Shown piece by piece: positions 1-6,563 of a stretch of 9,634 nucleotides of DNA; the first letter of the stretch is position 1; every line of letters begins with the position of its first letter. The position numbers and the translations under genes are program-made. Source of the stretch: an uncultured Bacilli bacterium (GTDB lineage Bacteria > Bacillota_I > Bacilli_A > RF39 > UBA660); the NCBI GenBank assembly GCA_947628245.1, contig CANQZH010000027.1:1-9634 (forward strand). The letters run 5' to 3'. A model generated the notes under the pieces. The model was not told where the DNA came from, made no database searches, and was given only the letters and a program-made list of their open reading frames with translations.

Positions 1-15
1 AATTAATGTTTTCAT
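1..15 (-). CDS. Possible 5' end of a divergent gene, cut by the window edge
   Basis: On the minus strand an ATG at 15-13 opens a frame reading M-K-T-L-I before the window ends. It is preceded by a purine-rich SD-like AAGGAAG (33-27, minus), about 11 bases upstream of the ATG, which is somewhat long. A longer start at 50-48 (minus) is closed by an in-frame TGA after 12 codons, so 15 is the only usable ATG here. Five codons do not allow any product to be named. The alternative is that this is plain intergenic sequence. Confidence 0.3.
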
Positions 16-55
16 ATATTCTTACACTTCCTTATATTATAAGAATACATTAATT
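1..55. repeat. Interrupted inverted repeat over the divergent gene start
   Basis: The outer arms are AATTAATGT (1-9) and ACATTAATT (47-55). The inner arms are ATTCTTA (18-24) and TAAGAAT (40-46). All 16 pairs are perfect. An 8-base asymmetric insert (10-17) lies on the left side and the central loop is 15 bases (25-39). Read as minus-strand RNA, the SD-like AAGGAAG falls in the loop and the ATG at 15-13 falls in the bulge. It could be an operator or an RNA structure controlling the divergent gene. In DNA this A+T-rich, a chance origin is possible, and the stem contains few G-C pairs. Confidence 0.4.
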
Positions 56-127
56 TTATTTACTTAAAAAGTCTATTGTACCATTTTTTACACTTTATTT
101 TTTATGCGATTGCCATAAAAACACATC

Positions 128-156
128 TATTCTTTTTGTTTAAAATAATGTATAAT
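128..156 (+). promoter_or_regulatory. Probable vegetative promoter of the glycan cluster
   Basis: A perfect -10 hexamer TATAAT lies at 151-156. The region 17 bases upstream (128-133, TATTCT) is only a weak -35 match. Transcription would start near A163, directly at the SD sequence AGAGGGTGAG (163-172) that serves the ATG at 176. The leader would then be only about 13 bases. The -10 box plus the following G also forms an in-frame ATG at 155, which is unlikely to be translated because it lies upstream of the predicted transcript start. Confidence 0.5.
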
Positions 157-175
157 GTTTTTAGAGGGTGAGATT

Positions 176-1246
176 ATGAATTTAGGAATTAATGGTTCAA
201 ATATTCCATTTATAATTTTAACAACGTTTATTTCTAGTTTAATTTTAGTGCCGATTATGCGTAAGATTGCTTTACATATTGGTTCAGTTGATTATCCAGG
301 TAAACATCATATTAATTCATCTCCTGTTCCTACTTTGGGTGGGGTTGCAATCTTTTTTTCCTTTTTAATTGGTTATATGTTATTTGCACGTAGTAGTGTT
401 GAGATGATTGCAATTTTAATTTCTAGTTTTATTATTTTATTTACTGGAATGGTTGATGATATTAAACCGATATCTGCTAAATATCAATTAGTTGGTCAAG
501 TTCTTGCGTGTTTAGTTATTATTTTATATGGTCATATTACGATTGATCGATTTACTATTTTAGGTTTACATTTAGTGTTTCCTAGTCCTTTAAAAGAGAT
601 TATAACCTTAATTTTTATGGTTGCTATTATAAATGCTATTGATTTAAGTGATGGTCTTGATGGTTTAAGTTCTGGTATTACAACTATTTATTTTACAACA
701 ATTATGATTATTGCCATCTTTTTAGGTCGTGTTGGGGGAATTGATACGACAATTAGTTTATTAATGATTGGTAGTTTATTAGGCTTTTTAGTTTATAATT
801 TTCCACCTGCTCAGATATATGTAGGTGATTCTGGTAGTAATTTTATGGGTCTTCTTGTTGCAACTACAGCTATTTTAGGTTTTAAATTGGCTACGTTTAC
901 TTCTTTATTAATTCCTTTAGCTATTTTAGCTACGCCAATTATTGATGTTATTTTTTCTATTATTCGTCGGGCTTTAAAAAGAAAAAATCCGTTTACTAAT
1001 CCTGATAAAGATCATTTACATCATCAATTATTAAAAATGAAATTTTCTAAAAGAAACTCCTTATTAATAATTTATCTAATTAATATCTTATTCTCTGCTG
1101 TTTCGGTTTTATATGCAATTGGTAATATTAAATTTGCAATTATTCTTTATATTTGTTTAATGGCTATCTTTTTGTTTATGGTTTTAAAAACTGATATTTT
1201 ATTTACAAGAAGAAAGGGTAAAAAAAATGAAAAAATACTTAAATAA
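176..1246 (+). CDS. tagO: TagO/WecA-family undecaprenyl-phosphate sugar-1-phosphate transferase
   Basis: This polytopic membrane enzyme of the MraY/WecA/TagO superfamily would transfer a sugar-1-phosphate, typically GlcNAc-1-P, from a UDP-sugar to undecaprenyl phosphate, starting a surface glycan or wall teichoic acid on the inner membrane face. With the start at 176 it has 356 residues. Visible family motifs are the Asp pair in GMVDD (94-95), INAIDLSDGLDGL (152-164), YVGDSGS (215-221) and HLHH (280-283). The HxHH form fits TagO/WecA better than MraY. About ten hydrophobic segments run through the protein. I preferred the ATG at 176 over an in-frame ATG at 155 because 176 has an SD (163-169) and 155 overlaps the -10 box. 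One oddity is Asp156, where relatives usually have Asn. The gene overlaps the next one by 20 bases. The exact sugar is unknown, and an MraY-like role is less likely. Confidence 0.85.
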   Translation: MNLGINGSNIPFIILTTFISSLILVPIMRKIALHIGSVDYPGKHHINSSPVPTLGGVAIFFSFLIGYMLFARSSVEMIAILISSFIILFTGMVDDIKPISAKYQLVGQVLACLVIILYGHITIDRFTILGLHLVFPSPLKEIITLIFMVAIINAIDLSDGLDGLSSGITTIYFTTIMIIAIFLGRVGGIDTTISLLMIGSLLGFLVYNFPPAQIYVGDSGSNFMGLLVATTAILGFKLATFTSLLIPLAILATPIIDVIFSIIRRALKRKNPFTNPDKDHLHHQLLKMKFSKRNSLLIIYLINILFSAVSVLYAIGNIKFAIILYICLMAIFLFMVLKTDILFTRRKGKKNEKILK

Positions 1247-3452
1247 TACTTTATACTATCTTTTTTTACTTTTACCAATTATTGATTTTATAACTTCAAT
1301 ATATGCTTGGAATGGTAGTCGTTTATGGTTTTCGTCAATTCTTAAAGCTTTATTGTTAGGTGTTTTTTTTCTAATTATTTTAAAGAAAAATAATAATCGT
1401 AAAGTATCTTTTATTTTAATTATATATTTTATTATTTTATGTTTATATCTTTTAATTAGTAAAGATAATGTTTTAATGTATGTTAGTTCTTTATTAAAGA
1501 TATTTTGGTTACCAATTGCTTTATTATTTTTTAATGATTATGAAAATGAAAAGTTAAATGTTAATTTCATTGTTAAAGTGTTTTTTCTTTATTTATTATT
1601 ATTAATTGTTCCTTATTTTTTAGGGATAGGTCATAATATAAGTGAAATATATGTAAATAAAGAAGCTTATTTGTCATTTTTTTATTCAGGTAATGAATTA
1701 TCTGGGGTTTTGTTATGTTTAATGCCTATTGTTTTAGATTATTTAAAGAAACATCATAATTGGTTAATTAAAATTATTGGTTTTAGTTTAATTTTGTTTG
1801 GTATTTATTTGCTTAAAACTAAAACTTTAGTAATTGGTTTTGTTGTCAGTATTCTTTATTTATTATGGAAAAATCGTAATAAAAGTATTAAGTTTATTGG
1901 TAGTGTAGTTGGGTTATTTATAGTTTTTGGGTGTTTATGTTTAGTTTTAGTTAAGAATTTTGATGTAGCTTTAAAGTATTATGAAATAGATTCAACTAAA
2001 GAGATTTTTAGTGTTAAGTTTGTTGATAAAGTATTACTTAGTAGTCGTCTTTCTTTTGCTGGTGAAGCATTTGGTAAATTGCAAAGTAAAGATTATTTAT
2101 TTGGAGTTGGTGATGTAAGTAATGTTTTAGTTAAAAATTCCGAAATAGATATTGTTGATATTTTCTTTAGTATTGGTATTGTTGGTTTGTTAGTGTATTT
2201 ATATTTATTATTCTATGCTATTAGAAAAGTTAAACTTAAGGGAATATGTGCTTTTAGTTTTTATTTAGTTTTAATTGCTAGTTTATTTGCGGGTCATATT
2301 CTTAATAGTGGGATGGTTTGTATTTTTCTATCATTATTAGTAATGGTTAATAAAAATTGGCGTGATAAGAAAAGAATATTAGTTGTTTCTAATATGTATC
2401 CTAGTAGAAGTGCTAAACATTATGGTTCTTTTGTTAAAAATATGGTTTTAGTTTTAAATGATAGATATGATGTTACTTTAAGTGTGATGAAGAAGAAAAG
2501 ATTTTTCTTAAGTAAATTAGTTGGTTATATTTGTTTTTATCTTAAAACTTTTGTTAAGACTTTATTTGGATCTTATGATTATATTTGGGTGCATTTTATT
2601 TCTCATTCAACTGCTCCTGTTTTATTTGGATATAAGTTTTGTCCTAAAACTAAATTAATTTTAAATGCTCACGGGAATGATGTAGTTGCTGATTATAATT
2701 TTGAAAGAAAAAATATTGAACGAAGTAAAAAATATTTGCAAGTTGCTTCTTTAGTTGTGGTATCTTCTAAGTATTTTCAAGAACGGATTGCTAAGGATTA
2801 TAATTATCCTATTGATAAAATTAAGATTAATCACGCGGGTGGGATTGATTTAGATAAATTTAAAAATCTAGATAAAAATGAATGTAAGGAAAAGTTAGGA
2901 TTAGATGTTAATTGTAATTATATTGGTTTAGTATCTAGAATTGAGAAGAATAAAGGTTATGATACTTTATTAGAGGCTATGTATTTAATTAAAGATGAAT
3001 TTAATGTTAAGTTATTGGTTATTGGTAATGGTAGTGAGATGGCTTATTTTAATGATTTAGTTTATAAGTATCATTTAGAAGATGTTGTTATTCAAAAAGA
3101 TTTTGTTTATCAAAGTGATTTAGTTTTATATTATAATGCTTTTGATGTTTTAGTTTTTCCAACTAAGAGAGAAAGTGAATCTTTAGGGTTAGTTGGTTTA
3201 GAGGCTATGGCTTGTAATACTTTTGTGATTGGTTGTGATTTATATGGTCCTAGTGAATATTTAAAAAATAATATTAATTCTTTGACTTATCATAATACTA
3301 GAGCAAAATATTTGGCTAGAAGAATTAGAATGTATTATAATATGAGTGATGAAGAAAGGAAAAGAATTATTTTAAATGGTTATAAGACTGTTAAAGATTA
3401 TAGTAAAGAAGAAAGTTTAAAAGAAATTTTAGAAATTATTGGTGAATTATGA
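1227..3452 (+). CDS. Fusion protein: O-antigen ligase/polymerase-like membrane domain + GT4 glycosyltransferase
   Basis: This 741-residue protein has two parts. Residues 1 to about 375 form roughly ten to eleven hydrophobic segments with a longer loop around 245-300. They include SGNELSG (154-160) and TKT (198-200), a layout like Wzy/WaaL/TuaE-type glycan polymerases and ligases. From about 382 to the end is a complete GT4, GT-B-fold glycosyltransferase: an N-terminal strand (RILVVSNMYP, 383-392), AHGND (481-485), VSRIEKNKG with R571 and K576 as donor-binding candidates, IGNGS (599-603), and the EX7E motif with E651 and E659. The SD is AGAAAGGGT (1211-1219). The gene starts 20 bases inside the previous one and its stop overlaps the next start as ATGA. 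It probably adds a sugar to, and then polymerises or ligates, an undecaprenyl-linked glycan. Arg codons change from mostly CGT to mostly AGA near the junction. The GT4 call is firm; ligase versus polymerase is open. Confidence 0.82.
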   Translation: MKKYLNNTLYYLFLLLPIIDFITSIYAWNGSRLWFSSILKALLLGVFFLIILKKNNNRKVSFILIIYFIILCLYLLISKDNVLMYVSSLLKIFWLPIALLFFNDYENEKLNVNFIVKVFFLYLLLLIVPYFLGIGHNISEIYVNKEAYLSFFYSGNELSGVLLCLMPIVLDYLKKHHNWLIKIIGFSLILFGIYLLKTKTLVIGFVVSILYLLWKNRNKSIKFIGSVVGLFIVFGCLCLVLVKNFDVALKYYEIDSTKEIFSVKFVDKVLLSSRLSFAGEAFGKLQSKDYLFGVGDVSNVLVKNSEIDIVDIFFSIGIVGLLVYLYLLFYAIRKVKLKGICAFSFYLVLIASLFAGHILNSGMVCIFLSLLVMVNKNWRDKKRILVVSNMYPSRSAKHYGSFVKNMVLVLNDRYDVTLSVMKKKRFFLSKLVGYICFYLKTFVKTLFGSYDYIWVHFISHSTAPVLFGYKFCPKTKLILNAHGNDVVADYNFERKNIERSKKYLQVASLVVVSSKYFQERIAKDYNYPIDKIKINHAGGIDLDKFKNLDKNECKEKLGLDVNCNYIGLVSRIEKNKGYDTLLEAMYLIKDEFNVKLLVIGNGSEMAYFNDLVYKYHLEDVVIQKDFVYQSDLVLYYNAFDVLVFPTKRESESLGLVGLEAMACNTFVIGCDLYGPSEYLKNNINSLTYHNTRAKYLARRIRMYYNMSDEERKRIILNGYKTVKDYSKEESLKEILEIIGEL

Positions 3453-4294
3453 AAACAGGTATGGTTATTTTAAATTATAATGATAGTGATAATACAAAGA
3501 AAATGTTAAATCAAGTTAAGGATTATGAATGTTTAGATAAGATTATTGTAGTAGATAATTGTAGTAGGGATAATTCTTTAGAAGAATTAAAGAAATATGA
3601 AACTAAGAAAGTTATTGTTTTAGAAAATAAAAAGAATAAAGGTTATGCTAATGGTAATAATGTAGGATTAAAGTATTTAGAGGCTAATTGTGATTGTGAT
3701 TTAGTTATTATTAGTAATCCTGATGTTTTAGTAAAAGAAAGTGTTATTAAAGAGTTAATAAATGATTTTGAAGAAAATGAAGAGATATCTTTTTTAGGAC
3801 CTAAAATATTAGAAAATGGTTATATTATTGAAGGATGGAAATGTCCTAATTTTTGGGCTGATTTATTATCTAATATAACTTTTATTCAACGTTTTAGTAA
3901 GAAATTACTTAGATATCCTAAAGAATATTATAATCATTCTTTAACTAAAGTAGAAGTTGTTCATGGGTGTTTTTTTCTAGCAAGAATGAAGGATTTTAAA
4001 AAAATTAATTATTTTGATAATCATACTTTTTTATATTATGAAGAAAATATTTTAGGTAAAAAAGCAATGAATAAAGGTTTAGAGACTTATGTTGATTGTA
4101 GAGTAGCGGTTAATCATAATTTATCATTATCTGTTGATAAGAGTTTAAATAAAATTAAAAAGTATAAAATATTAAAGAGTAGTCAGTTTTATTATGAAAG
4201 AGAGTATAATAATTTAAATAAAGTGGGAATGTTTTTTTTGAAATTATTTTATTATATTAGTTTAGGGATTGCTTATTTAACATTTTGGATTTGA
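3449..4294 (+). CDS. GT2 family glycosyltransferase (rhamnosyltransferase-like)
   Basis: This 281-residue inverting GT-A-fold glycosyltransferase would act on the cytoplasmic face of the membrane on a lipid-linked acceptor. Motifs visible are the opening strand MVILNYND (5-12), IIVVDNCSRDNS with nucleotide-binding D36, NKGYANGNN (63-71), NPDV (90-93), which stands in for DXD in WbbL-like GT2 enzymes, HGCFF (172-176) and the acidic YYEEN (196-200) as the likely catalytic-base region. The C-terminus (about 259-281) is hydrophobic and could anchor it to the membrane. Start and stop codons of neighbours overlap as ATGA, implying translational coupling with the fusion gene upstream. The family is clear, but donor and acceptor sugars cannot be read from the sequence; rhamnose is only suggested by resemblance to WbbL-type proteins. 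The only CATG in the window lies here, in the codon for H172. Confidence 0.88.
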   Translation: MKTGMVILNYNDSDNTKKMLNQVKDYECLDKIIVVDNCSRDNSLEELKKYETKKVIVLENKKNKGYANGNNVGLKYLEANCDCDLVIISNPDVLVKESVIKELINDFEENEEISFLGPKILENGYIIEGWKCPNFWADLLSNITFIQRFSKKLLRYPKEYYNHSLTKVEVVHGCFFLARMKDFKKINYFDNHTFLYYEENILGKKAMNKGLETYVDCRVAVNHNLSLSVDKSLNKIKKYKILKSSQFYYEREYNNLNKVGMFFLKLFYYISLGIAYLTFWI

Positions 4295-4303
4295 GGTGCT
4301 AAA

Positions 4304-5476
4304 GTGAAAAAGAATATTATAATTATTGGAGCTAGAGGTTATAAATATAATTATGGAGGTTGGGAGACTTTTGTTACTAATTTAGTTAGTAATTATCAAG
4401 ATAAAGATACTTGTTTTTATATTCCTAATTTAACCCATAATAAAGAAGAAGATTTAGTAGTTAATAATATTGATGGAGTAGTATCTCCTAGTATTTATGT
4501 ACCTTTACAAGGTTTTGTTACAATGTTTACTTTTACAATTAAAGCAATTAAGTATTATATTAAATATATTAAAGAGAATAATTTAGAGAATGTTGTTTTA
4601 TATATTTTAGGTTGTAGAGTAGGACCGATGTTTTTGTTTTGGAAAAAAGTATTTAATAAAATGGGAGTTAAGGTTATTATTAATCCTGATGGTTTAGAAT
4701 GGAAAAGAGAAAAATGGTCTTGGTGGATTAAGATATGTTTTAAAATTAGTGAAAGAATGATGATTAAGTATAGTGATTATTGTGTATGTGATTCAAAGGC
4801 TATTAAAGAATATATTGATAAAGAATATGTTAAATATCATACTCCTACTTTTTTTATAGCGTATGGTTCTTATTTGAAGAAAAATGTTAAAAATAATAGT
4901 AAAGCTTTAGAATTAATGAAAAGTTATAATATTAAACCTTATAATTATTATTTGATTGTAGGAAGATTTATTCCTGAGAATAATTATGAAGTTATGATAA
5001 GAGAATTTATGAAAACAAAGATTAATAAAGATTTAGTTATTATTTGTAATTTAGAAGAAAATAAGTTTTATGAAAAGTTAAAAGAGAAAACTAATTTTGA
5101 GGCTGATAAAAGAATTAAGTTTATTGGTTCCGTTTATGATCAAGATGAGTTATTAACTTTTAGGTTTTTAGCGTATGCTTATTTACACGGACATTCAGCT
5201 GGGGGAACTAATCCTTCATTATTAGAAGCTTTAAGTTGTACTAATGTTAATATTTTGTTTGGTGTCGCGTATAATAAAGAAGTTGGGTTAGATAGTTGTT
5301 TTTATTTTAATAAAGATGAAGATAATTTAAAAAAAGTTTTAAATGAAGTTGATAAGTTAAGTATAGATAAACAATTAGAATATGGAAAACTTTGTAAGAA
5401 AAGAATTAAAGATGAATATACTTGGGATATTGTTGTAAATAAGTATCAAGAATTATTTTCTGATATTTTAAAATAA
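4304..5476 (+). CDS. DUF1972 (Cps2T-like) GT4 glycosyltransferase
   Basis: This 390-residue GT-B-fold glycosyltransferase resembles DUF1972 proteins such as the Cps2T rhamnosyltransferase. The N-terminal signature GARGYKYNYGGWETF (9-23) matches the family pattern G-x-R-G-x-x-x-x-Y-G-G-[FW]-E-T. Other motifs are NPDGLEWKR (127-135), YLIVGRFIPENN (216-227) at the start of the second Rossmann domain, and HGHSAGGTNPSLLEAL (295-310), in which E308 is in the usual nucleotide-sugar contact position. The start is GTG at 4304, chosen because an SD (GAGGTG, 4293-4298) sits five bases upstream and overlaps the stop codon of the preceding GT2 gene; no nearer ATG gives the N-terminal motif. It is the last gene of the cluster and probably adds one of the first sugars after the TagO-type step. 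Sugar specificity is unknown. Confidence 0.85.
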   Translation: MKKNIIIIGARGYKYNYGGWETFVTNLVSNYQDKDTCFYIPNLTHNKEEDLVVNNIDGVVSPSIYVPLQGFVTMFTFTIKAIKYYIKYIKENNLENVVLYILGCRVGPMFLFWKKVFNKMGVKVIINPDGLEWKREKWSWWIKICFKISERMMIKYSDYCVCDSKAIKEYIDKEYVKYHTPTFFIAYGSYLKKNVKNNSKALELMKSYNIKPYNYYLIVGRFIPENNYEVMIREFMKTKINKDLVIICNLEENKFYEKLKEKTNFEADKRIKFIGSVYDQDELLTFRFLAYAYLHGHSAGGTNPSLLEALSCTNVNILFGVAYNKEVGLDSCFYFNKDEDNLKKVLNEVDKLSIDKQLEYGKLCKKRIKDEYTWDIVVNKYQELFSDILK

Positions 5477-5497
5477 AAAAAAGACTTATAGCCTTTT
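5475..5497 (-). terminator. uppP: Hairpin terminator for uppP
   Basis: In minus-strand RNA the arms AAAAGGCU and AGUCUUUU (5497-5490 and 5486-5479) pair over 8 positions, including one G-U wobble, around a 3-base loop. A run of U follows. The stem overlaps the uppP stop codon. On the plus strand the wobble becomes an A-C mismatch and the U-run is short, so it should stop the glycan-cluster transcript less well. Confidence 0.6.
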
Positions 5498-6305
5498 ATC
5501 TAAAATAGAATAGAACAAAGATGCCTAAACATAAACAGTAGATTGAAAACTTCCATAGTTTTCCTTTTTTTACCCAATCACTTAACCATTGATAAGAAAA
5601 ATAAGTAACTAAACTAGCAAATAATAGACCAACAAAGTATGGTAATAATAATGAACTTATATTACCAGCTTCCATTAAATCTAAAAGACCTAAACCCATT
5701 GATGCGACACTTACGGGAAAATATAACATAAAAGTATATTTTAAAGAAGCTTCTTTATTTAAACCACAAAGTAAGCAACCAACTAAAACAGCACCACTTC
5801 TACTAATACCAGGAACTAAAGCAATCATTTGCATTAAGCCAATTATTAAAGCATCTTTATAAGTTAGATCATTATCATTTTTCTTACCATTACAGTTTCT
5901 TACTAAAAATAAAGCTAAAGCTGTAATTAAAAAAGCAATACCTAAAATTTTTAAATTTTCGGAAAAAGCATCTATTTTACTTTTAAATAATATTCCAGCT
6001 ATTCCTGCTGGAATACTGCCAACAATAATTAATAGACAATATTTAAAATCTGGTTGATATTTTTTCTTTTCTTTAGTGAAGATTAAGCCAAAAAAGCCTT
6101 TTAATAATTTAATAATTTCTTTTCGAAAAATAAAGAAAATTGCTAGAAAAGAACCAAAATTAACAAAAATTTCAAAATTAACATCATTTAACATATTAGT
6201 ATTAAATAAGTTTTTTATTAATACTAAATGTCCACTTGAAGAGATTGGTAAAGGTTCGGTTATTCCTTGAATAATTCCTAAAATAATGTACTTAATAAAT
6301 TCCAT
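5496..6305 (-). CDS. uppP: Undecaprenyl-diphosphatase UppP (BacA)
   Basis: UppP is an integral membrane phosphatase that removes a phosphate from undecaprenyl pyrophosphate released by peptidoglycan and surface-glycan synthesis, regenerating the carrier; overproduction gives bacitracin resistance in known relatives. Numbering from the start chosen here (269 residues), the first signature is QGITEPLPISSSGHL with Q13 and E17 of the (E/Q)XXXE motif and the SSSGH loop. The second signature is PGISRSGA (165-172), followed by GLNKEAS. Full length and about eight membrane segments fit the family. An ATG at 6320 would add five residues, but GGAG (6318-6315, minus) is an SD for the ATG at 6305, and the predicted transcript begins near 6322, so 6305 is preferred. 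Pro at residue 18 replaces the usual Phe after TE. It stands alone on the minus strand, convergent with the glycan cluster. Confidence 0.93.
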   Translation of the reverse strand: MEFIKYIILGIIQGITEPLPISSSGHLVLIKNLFNTNMLNDVNFEIFVNFGSFLAIFFIFRKEIIKLLKGFFGLIFTKEKKKYQPDFKYCLLIIVGSIPAGIAGILFKSKIDAFSENLKILGIAFLITALALFLVRNCNGKKNDNDLTYKDALIIGLMQMIALVPGISRSGAVLVGCLLCGLNKEASLKYTFMLYFPVSVASMGLGLLDLMEAGNISSLLLPYFVGLLFASLVTYFSYQWLSDWVKKGKLWKFSIYCLCLGIFVLFYFR

Positions 6306-6328
6306 TTTTTTCAACTCCATTCTACTAC

Positions 6329-6334
6329 ATTATA
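6329..6334 (-). promoter_or_regulatory. uppP: -10 box of the uppP promoter
   Basis: A perfect TATAAT lies on the minus strand. Transcription would start about 7 bases downstream near 6322, just before the SD at 6318-6315, giving a leader of under 20 bases to the ATG at 6305. The position 17 bases upstream (6357-6352, TTTCTT) is only a weak -35 match. Confidence 0.45.
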
Positions 6335-6338
6335 TAAT
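6333..6338 (+). promoter_or_regulatory. Possible -10 box for the small membrane protein operon
   Basis: TATAAT on the plus strand shares two bases with the uppP -10 box; together they make the palindrome ATTATATAAT (6329-6338). The matching -35 region (6310-6315, TTCAAC) is poor. If used, RNA would start near 6345 and leave a leader of about 27 bases before the ATG at 6372. The two divergent promoters could not be occupied at the same time. Confidence 0.35.
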
Positions 6339-6371
6339 AATTTTTTTAAATAAGAAATAAAATATTTATAT

Positions 6372-6563
6372 ATGAAACAATTTATTTTAGCTATTATATT
6401 ATGTAGTGTAGGTCTTTTTTTTACACTTTTGTACTTAAATTTATTTACAATTGGGTATACTTTTTTAGAATATGTTTATTTTATTATTAGAAGAGTAGAA
6501 TGTAATTGCTTTTTTATAGGTTTATTACTTTTGCTTTTAAAAATTAAGAAAGGACACGGCTAA
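6372..6563 (+). CDS. Small two-helix membrane protein, unknown function
   Basis: This 63-residue protein is not recognised. Residues 3-27 and about 46-57 are strongly hydrophobic, suggesting two membrane helices; the short linker carries RRVEC (40-44) and the tail is basic (KIKKGHG). This fits a hairpin with a cytoplasmic C-terminus. No good SD precedes the ATG at 6372 (the upstream sequence is nearly all A and T), so the start is uncertain. Support for a real gene is the hydrophobic, charge-flanked composition and the exact TAATG overlap with the next gene, which suggests translational coupling. It would be the first gene of a three-gene unit. It could be an accessory or anchor for the two products that follow, but that is inference. 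Confidence 0.55.
   Translation: MKQFILAIILCSVGLFFTLLYLNLFTIGYTFLEYVYFIIRRVECNCFFIGLLLLLLKIKKGHG

Noticed and set aside
36..41. TATAAT on the minus strand as the promoter of the divergent gene
   Set aside because: The RNA would start at about 29, inside or after the SD at 33-27, and no -35 is visible.
155..175. Upstream ATG extending the TagO-like protein by seven residues
   Set aside because: It overlaps the TATAAT box and lacks an SD, whereas the ATG at 176 has a good one.
6076..6270. A 64-codon plus-strand frame inside uppP
   Set aside because: It lies antisense to a well-conserved gene, has a low-complexity Lys/Ile composition and no SD; it is a shadow of uppP.
6306..6320. Five-residue N-terminal extension of UppP
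   Set aside because: The GGAG in this stretch is the SD for the ATG at 6305, and no SD precedes 6320.
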